A DNA stretch of 64,000 nucleotides from Microthrixaceae bacterium (GTDB lineage Bacteria > Actinomycetota > Acidimicrobiia > Acidimicrobiales > Microtrichaceae). Position numbers and translations under genes: made by a program. The notes beneath the pieces are model-generated. The model did not search any database, was not told the origin of the DNA, and worked only from the letters and a program-made list of their open reading frames with translations. Positions 59,891 to 64,000 of the stretch are shown here, one piece after another; positions within the stretch are counted from its first letter, which is position 1, and each line of letters opens with the position of its first letter. The stretch covers positions 124,001-188,000 of the forward strand of contig JAMLGM010000006.1 in NCBI GenBank assembly GCA_023957975.1, read 5' to 3'.

Positions 59891-61330
59891 CTACCGGGCC
59901 CGTCGCTCGATCACCCGCCGCTGAGCCGGGGTCTGAGGCGCCTCACGGTGAGCCTTTCGTGTCACCGACCGTTGAGCCCTGATGAAGTCGAGCGCTTCCG
60001 TCGGCGACATCCCGCCGTCGACGAGCAGGCAACCGGCGACGGTCGCCGTTCGTCCGATCCCGCCCCAGCAGTGGACATACACCACACCCCGCTCGGACTC
60101 CGCGCGAATGGTCTCGATGATCTCGTCGTAGCCCTCGGCCGGGCGAACCCCCATGTCGGGGATCCCGTGCGACACGACCCGGAGGTCGAGGTTTCGGCGG
60201 GATCCGGCCAGCGCGACGTAGTGGTCGTAGGGCGCAAGGGGGTCGTGTTCGTTCGTCAGGTTCACGAACGTTCGAACACCGTTGTCGACCAACAGGTTGA
60301 CCTTTGCGTCGGCCTTTCCGGCAGAGGGGTCGCCCGGGTATTCGCCCGCCAGAACCCGTCCGGGCTCGATCCAGTAGCCGTGGACGAACTGATCAAACGG
60401 CCATGGTTGTGCGGCGGTGGCGCCGACGGCCTGATCGTGAAGTCGAGCGGCCACGGCACGAATTCGGTCGCGTTGGGCCAGCTTCGCCAACCACTGCGTC
60501 GGCATCTCCGCCTCGCCCCAGATAGCGCCGGCAAGCTGTCCGGCGATTGCCGCGGTCGTATCGGCGTCGTCACCCAGGTTGGCCGCTCGCAGCACCGCGT
60601 CGGCGAAGCTGTTCGCCCCACCAACCGCCCATAACGCCGCTTCGAGTGCGTCGACCACGAACCCGGTGCCGCGAATCTCCGAATCGGATTTCGTCCTCCA
60701 CGACCCGCGAACGACCGCCTCGATCTGGGGGTCGAGTTCGCCCCATTGCCAGAACTCAGGCGACAACACCTCGTCTGGGGCGGCGCCACCGATGAGCGCG
60801 GCGGTCATCGCTCCGTAGACCCGACACGCATCCACCGGTCGGCGCGCAGGGTGGGTCGTCCGGCTGGACTCGGCCGACTTCTCCGCCGCGAGTCCGACGT
60901 CTTGGTGCCAACGGATCGGCACCGGGGCCAGCCGCATGAGCGACCCGTTCGCCGCCGCCTCCTCATCGATGACGGCGTCGACGACCGACCCGTCGCGAGC
61001 GAAGCGGGCGAGCGCTGCGGAGGTGGCATTGCCGATATCGAAACAGCGGTCTTTGACCGACCAGTAACCCTCATCGCGCCACAACAGGTAGCGGCGCAAT
61101 TGATCGGCGAGGTCGAGCTCGCCGGTATCGAGGATCGACTCGCCGAGACACATCGCCATCGTCGTGTCGTCAGTCCATTCCCCTGGCTTCAGTCCGAACG
61201 GTCCACCTCCGATGAGGTCGTCGATCGGTTCGAACGTCCCGGGAGAACGAAACTCCAACGTCGTTCCCACGGCGTCGCCGAGCGCCAATCCCAGCAGCGC
61301 ACCTGTTGATCGTTCCCGCGAAGTCATCAT
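59891..61330 (-). CDS. ADP-ribosylglycohydrolase fused to a tyrosine/dual-specificity phosphatase
   Basis: This 479-residue protein is a two-enzyme fusion. Residues about 8-300 are a DraG-type ADP-ribosylglycohydrolase with GLALGDAVGTTLEF, the metal motif EWTDDTTMAMCL and the C-terminal GDDADTTAAIAGQLAGA. Residues about 310-475 are a Cys-based phosphatase with VHCWGGIGRTATVAGC (HCx5R signature, Cys near 426) and an upstream candidate general-acid loop (HGIPDMGVRP). DraG enzymes remove ADP-ribose from proteins or nucleic acids. A phosphatase on the same chain suggests processing of two modifications or of phospho-ADP-ribose, which is inference. Confidence 0.87.
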   Translation of the reverse strand: MMTSRERSTGALLGLALGDAVGTTLEFRSPGTFEPIDDLIGGGPFGLKPGEWTDDTTMAMCLGESILDTGELDLADQLRRYLLWRDEGYWSVKDRCFDIGNATSAALARFARDGSVVDAVIDEEAAANGSLMRLAPVPIRWHQDVGLAAEKSAESSRTTHPARRPVDACRVYGAMTAALIGGAAPDEVLSPEFWQWGELDPQIEAVVRGSWRTKSDSEIRGTGFVVDALEAALWAVGGANSFADAVLRAANLGDDADTTAAIAGQLAGAIWGEAEMPTQWLAKLAQRDRIRAVAARLHDQAVGATAAQPWPFDQFVHGYWIEPGRVLAGEYPGDPSAGKADAKVNLLVDNGVRTFVNLTNEHDPLAPYDHYVALAGSRRNLDLRVVSHGIPDMGVRPAEGYDEIIETIRAESERGVVYVHCWGGIGRTATVAGCLLVDGGMSPTEALDFIRAQRSVTRKAHREAPQTPAQRRVIERRAR

Positions 61331-61552
61331 CGCCCGATCGTGCCAGAGCCCCTGCCGCCTGTGCCGAGCAATTTCCGCCAGGACTCCGGACTGCGCCGGG
61401 GCGGTCGGGCCCGAACTTTGTGCAGAAAGCTCGCGACGGCGGGACGGGAGGTTTGAGCCAGCCAGCAGCTCGGAGGTTGAACCGCCGACTGCGACTCAGT
61501 TAAACCGATGGGGTCGCGTCGCTTGCCGGCGGGCCCGACCAAGGAGCTGCAC

Positions 61553-62776
61553 ATGACGAACCGTCGAGTCGAGCAGACCCATCCGCAGAGCGGCTTGAAG
61601 CTTCTCGCCCTGCCTGCTGCACTGTGGCGCACCGGCGCCTACTTCGCCCCCTCCCACTATCTGCGCCGCCAATCCTGGCACAACCGCGCGAGCCTGCCGG
61701 CACCGTCGCCGTCGCTCGGTGGAGTGGCAGCGGTGCTCGCGGATGAGCTGGTCCTCGCCGGTTTCAAACTCACTCGCAACCCCCCGACGGTCGACGCGTG
61801 GGAGCGGATTTCCGCAGAGGTTGCCGACGCGCTGATCTCGTTCGAACACGAGGGATGGCTAGAGAACCCTGCGTCCTACCACCGTGCGCCGGTGGTCCCG
61901 AACGACGCCACCGTGACGCCGGTGCAACGCTGGGAATCGCTGGGAATGCGTTGGCAGCAGCTTCGCTGGACCAGTGGCTGGGAACCCGTGGTCGGCCAGC
62001 CGGGTGCGCAACGTTGGAGTTCGTACGAGCGAAATCACCGGGCGTCGGCGTGGATGCTCCGCTACCCCGACGACAAGCCACGCCATTGGGCGGTGCTCGT
62101 CCACGGCACCGAACAGGGACGTCTGCTCGTCGACCAGATCGTGTTTCGAGCCCGCCGCCTGCACTACGAACTCGGCTGCAACGTCCTCATGCCGCTGTTG
62201 CCGCTCCATGCCTCGCGTCGCGCGCCCGACGCGCTCGGAACGGGATTTCCCACCCTCGACGTCATGGACAACATCCATGGCCTCGCCCAGTCGGCCTACG
62301 ACGTTCGCTGTGCCTTGGCGTGGGTCGCCGAACAGGAACCCAGCAGCGTCTCACTCACGGGCCTGTCGCTCGGGGGCTACACCGCCGCTCTTGTCGCCGG
62401 CCTGGAAGAACCCCTCGGCGCAGTCGTCGGCCTCGTTCCGGCGGTCGATTTTCCCGAGGTGTTCCGCCGCCAGACCCCGCATCTGATGCGCTACAGCGAG
62501 GCGTTCGCAGCGTTGCACGAGGCCTCGCGGCGGCTCCACTCGGTCGTGTCGCCGTTGTCGTTCACCCCGCAGACTCCAAGCGAGCGTCTCTACGTGCTCG
62601 CCGGCATCCACGATCGCCTCCTCGACCCGCTCAACCAGGCGGCGTCACTCGCCGAGCACTGGGGAACCGACAACGTCGTGTGGCTTGACCGCGGCCACGT
62701 CTCACACATGACCTCACCGGAACTCGGTTCCATCATCGAGTCCGCGGTCACCTCCGTACCCGTGCCGGCCGCCTGA
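61553..62776 (+). CDS. Alpha/beta hydrolase-fold protein
   Basis: This 407-residue protein has a long N-terminal region (about 1-165) of unclear fold, then an alpha/beta hydrolase core. WAVLVHGTEQGR holds the oxyanion strand, and SLTGLSLGGYTAAL the nucleophile Ser (about 272). IHDRLLDP and LDRGHVSHM probably carry the acid and the His. It resembles actinobacterial hydrolases of the DUF2048/ABHD18 kind, which act on unknown esters. The ATG at 61553 lies 6 nt after AAGGAG; an upstream ATG at 61508 is in frame but has no ribosome site. The gap before it (61331-61552) shows nothing recognisable. Confidence 0.78.
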   Translation: MTNRRVEQTHPQSGLKLLALPAALWRTGAYFAPSHYLRRQSWHNRASLPAPSPSLGGVAAVLADELVLAGFKLTRNPPTVDAWERISAEVADALISFEHEGWLENPASYHRAPVVPNDATVTPVQRWESLGMRWQQLRWTSGWEPVVGQPGAQRWSSYERNHRASAWMLRYPDDKPRHWAVLVHGTEQGRLLVDQIVFRARRLHYELGCNVLMPLLPLHASRRAPDALGTGFPTLDVMDNIHGLAQSAYDVRCALAWVAEQEPSSVSLTGLSLGGYTAALVAGLEEPLGAVVGLVPAVDFPEVFRRQTPHLMRYSEAFAALHEASRRLHSVVSPLSFTPQTPSERLYVLAGIHDRLLDPLNQAASLAEHWGTDNVVWLDRGHVSHMTSPELGSIIESAVTSVPVPAA

Positions 62777-62806
62777 ACGACCACTGCCGATCGGGGCCGC
62801 CTCGCT

Positions 62807-64000
62807 TCAGCCAGGAGTCGACGCGGTCTTCTTCGCTGGGGCCTTTGGGGCAGCAGACTTCTTGGCTGGCACCTTCTTGGCCGGCACCTTCTTGGCCGCG
62901 ACCTTCGGTGCCGGCGTCTTTTTGGCTGGCGCCTTCTTGGCTGGCGCCTTTTTGGCCGCGGCCTTCGGTGCCGGCGCCTGTTTCGTCGTCGACGTGCTGC
63001 GCTTGCGCGGTGCCGCCGCTTCGAGTTCGTCCAACGCCGCCGGCACGGCCTCGGCCATCGTCCGAAGGTGAGGTACGACATCTGGACAACTCATGAAGCC
63101 GAAATCGATGCTGCCCATAATCGACAGCGCCGTCACGTTCAGGCTCATCCCCATCAGCAGCGGGCCCATCGGATAGAGCGCCTCGAGTCGGCCACCCGCG
63201 AGGTACAGCGGAATCGGTGGTCCCGGGACGTTCGAGACGACGACCGACGCGGCGGGAGGTGTATGCGATGCGAGCCCCACACTGGTGTACATCCGGGCTG
63301 CCAACGCGATCAGGCCCGGAGGGGTGGTTTCGGTCAGGCCCATGATCTGATGCGCTGCGAGCGCCTTTTGCATCTCCTTGGCCGACATCGTCGACTGGTG
63401 GATCCGACCGAGCCGCTCCGCCGGATCCTCGATGTCGGTCGCGAGGCTGGCGAACATGTTGCCGACGTGGTTGCCGACAGGGCCATCCTTGGAATCGGCC
63501 CTCAGCGAAACCGGACAGGATGCGATCAGTGAGGAACCGGGCAGCTCTCCCCGCTCGATGAGGTAGCTGCGCATCGCCCCCGACACCAACGCCAGCACCA
63601 CGTCGTTCACCTTGACCCCGTAGGCGTCCTTCACCGCCCGCACACGCTCGAACTCAACTCGGGTCGCCGCGAACTCACGACGTGGGGTCGGGTCGCTGTT
63701 GAAAACCGAGCGCGGTGCGGTCAGCGGCAGGCTGACCGGGTTCTCACCGCGCAGAACCGGAACCGCGGACGCGAACTGCAAAGCGGTCTGTTGGGCGAAG
63801 CGCAGTGTCCGAAACGGAGTGCGGACCACCGAGTTGGCGACTCCCCGCACGAGCATCTCCATCGGACCCGGCACCCGCTCGGCCTCGATCTCGTCGTGCA
63901 CCTCGACCGGGGAAACACGCGGCGTCGGCTCGAGGTCCAACAACACGTCGGCGAGACCGGCCCCGGACACCCCGTCGATGATCGCGTGGTGCATCTTGTG
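62807..64000 (-). CDS. Wax ester synthase/diacylglycerol acyltransferase with Lys/Ala/Pro tail, 5'-truncated by window edge
   Basis: The 397 visible residues begin with HKMHHAIIDGVSG, the catalytic HHxxxDG of WS/DGAT enzymes, so the N-terminal third lies beyond the window. KVNDVVLALVSGAMRSYL, PVSLR, GNHVGNMFASL and VVSNVPGPPIPLYLAGG are family motifs. The enzyme esterifies acyl-CoA to long alcohols or diacylglycerol, making storage lipids. The last about 60 residues are an added tail of AAKK/PAKK repeats (62821-62990) like those of histone H1 or mycobacterial HupB. Such tails usually bind DNA or acidic surfaces; this one is unusual for the family. Confidence 0.9.
   Translation of the reverse strand, partial: HKMHHAIIDGVSGAGLADVLLDLEPTPRVSPVEVHDEIEAERVPGPMEMLVRGVANSVVRTPFRTLRFAQQTALQFASAVPVLRGENPVSLPLTAPRSVFNSDPTPRREFAATRVEFERVRAVKDAYGVKVNDVVLALVSGAMRSYLIERGELPGSSLIASCPVSLRADSKDGPVGNHVGNMFASLATDIEDPAERLGRIHQSTMSAKEMQKALAAHQIMGLTETTPPGLIALAARMYTSVGLASHTPPAASVVVSNVPGPPIPLYLAGGRLEALYPMGPLLMGMSLNVTALSIMGSIDFGFMSCPDVVPHLRTMAEAVPAALDELEAAAPRKRSTSTTKQAPAPKAAAKKAPAKKAPAKKTPAPKVAAKKVPAKKVPAKKSAAPKAPAKKTASTPG
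62821..62990. repeat. Short imperfect tandem repeats coding the AAKK/PAKK tail
   Basis: About ten imperfect 12-15 bp units in the plus-strand form TTCTTGGCNGGCNCC encode the Lys/Ala/Pro tail of the WS/DGAT protein. Copy number could vary between strains. Confidence 0.7.

Noticed and set aside
61331-61552. Possible small RNA or gene before the alpha/beta hydrolase
   Set aside because: No stable hairpin, promoter pair or coding signal stands out beyond the AAGGAG ribosome site.

Overview
The window is a high-GC, densely coded chromosomal stretch from an actinobacterium. The evidence is the codon bias, GTG and TTG starts, leaderless promoters with TANNNT -10 boxes, a DUF222/HNH endonuclease behind LexA-type SOS boxes, a DUF3556 membrane protein, a wax ester synthase/DGAT and many P450, SDR and FAD enzymes. 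The gene mix suggests Acidimicrobiia or a relative of the mycobacteria, but no rRNA or marker gene is present, so this placement is inference. I found no tRNA, rRNA, IS element, prophage or CRISPR array.

Layout. 0-8.1 kb: a truncated TetR gene, a SHOCT membrane protein, a metal-dependent hydrolase, a copper cluster (His-rich membrane protein, YcnI, CopC-CopD), then DUF3556 and a carotenoid-type oxidoreductase. 8.2-9.9 kb: a DUF222/HNH endonuclease of odd base composition under three phased SOS boxes. 10-19 kb: secreted proteins (GH79-like hydrolase, PKD/glycine-rich lipoprotein, beta-repeat lipoprotein), an alkyl-DHAP-synthase-like flavoenzyme and a sulfatase. 19-29 kb: TetR-SDR-P450, a GH31 glycosidase, a P450/GST/quinone reductase operon and a fumarate-reductase-type flavoprotein. 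29.2-31.7 kb: an ABC efflux operon with its own TetR and a long perfect operator palindrome. 31.7-38 kb: lipid enzymes (GMC oxidoreductase, a hydrolase/acyl-CoA-synthetase fusion, an amidotransferase, a patatin). 38.2-48.5 kb: an accessory, partly decayed region (vapBC, a frameshifted EcsC gene, an SDR gene with three frameshifts, a reductase gene with an in-frame TGA, a frameshifted CotH gene) around three intact genes (ABC1 kinase, TetR-DUF1214 fusion, sulfotransferase). 48.5-54.1 kb: a CopD-like membrane protein and an unrecognised gene paired with a large TraG/VirD4-like ATPase, my main candidate for an undescribed system. 54.2-64 kb: MarR-ClC, a nitrite assimilation cluster (reductase, FNT channel, HemD-like regulator), an ADP-ribosylglycohydrolase/phosphatase fusion, an alpha/beta hydrolase and a WS/DGAT with a histone-like tail that runs off the window.

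How the genes work together. The clearest functional units are the copper cluster, the self-regulated ABC exporter, the TetR-SDR-P450 unit, the P450-GST-reductase operon, vapBC, MarR-ClC and the nitrite cluster. The broken genes between 39 and 48 kb mostly carry single-base deletions, so they are either real decay or assembly error; raw reads would decide.
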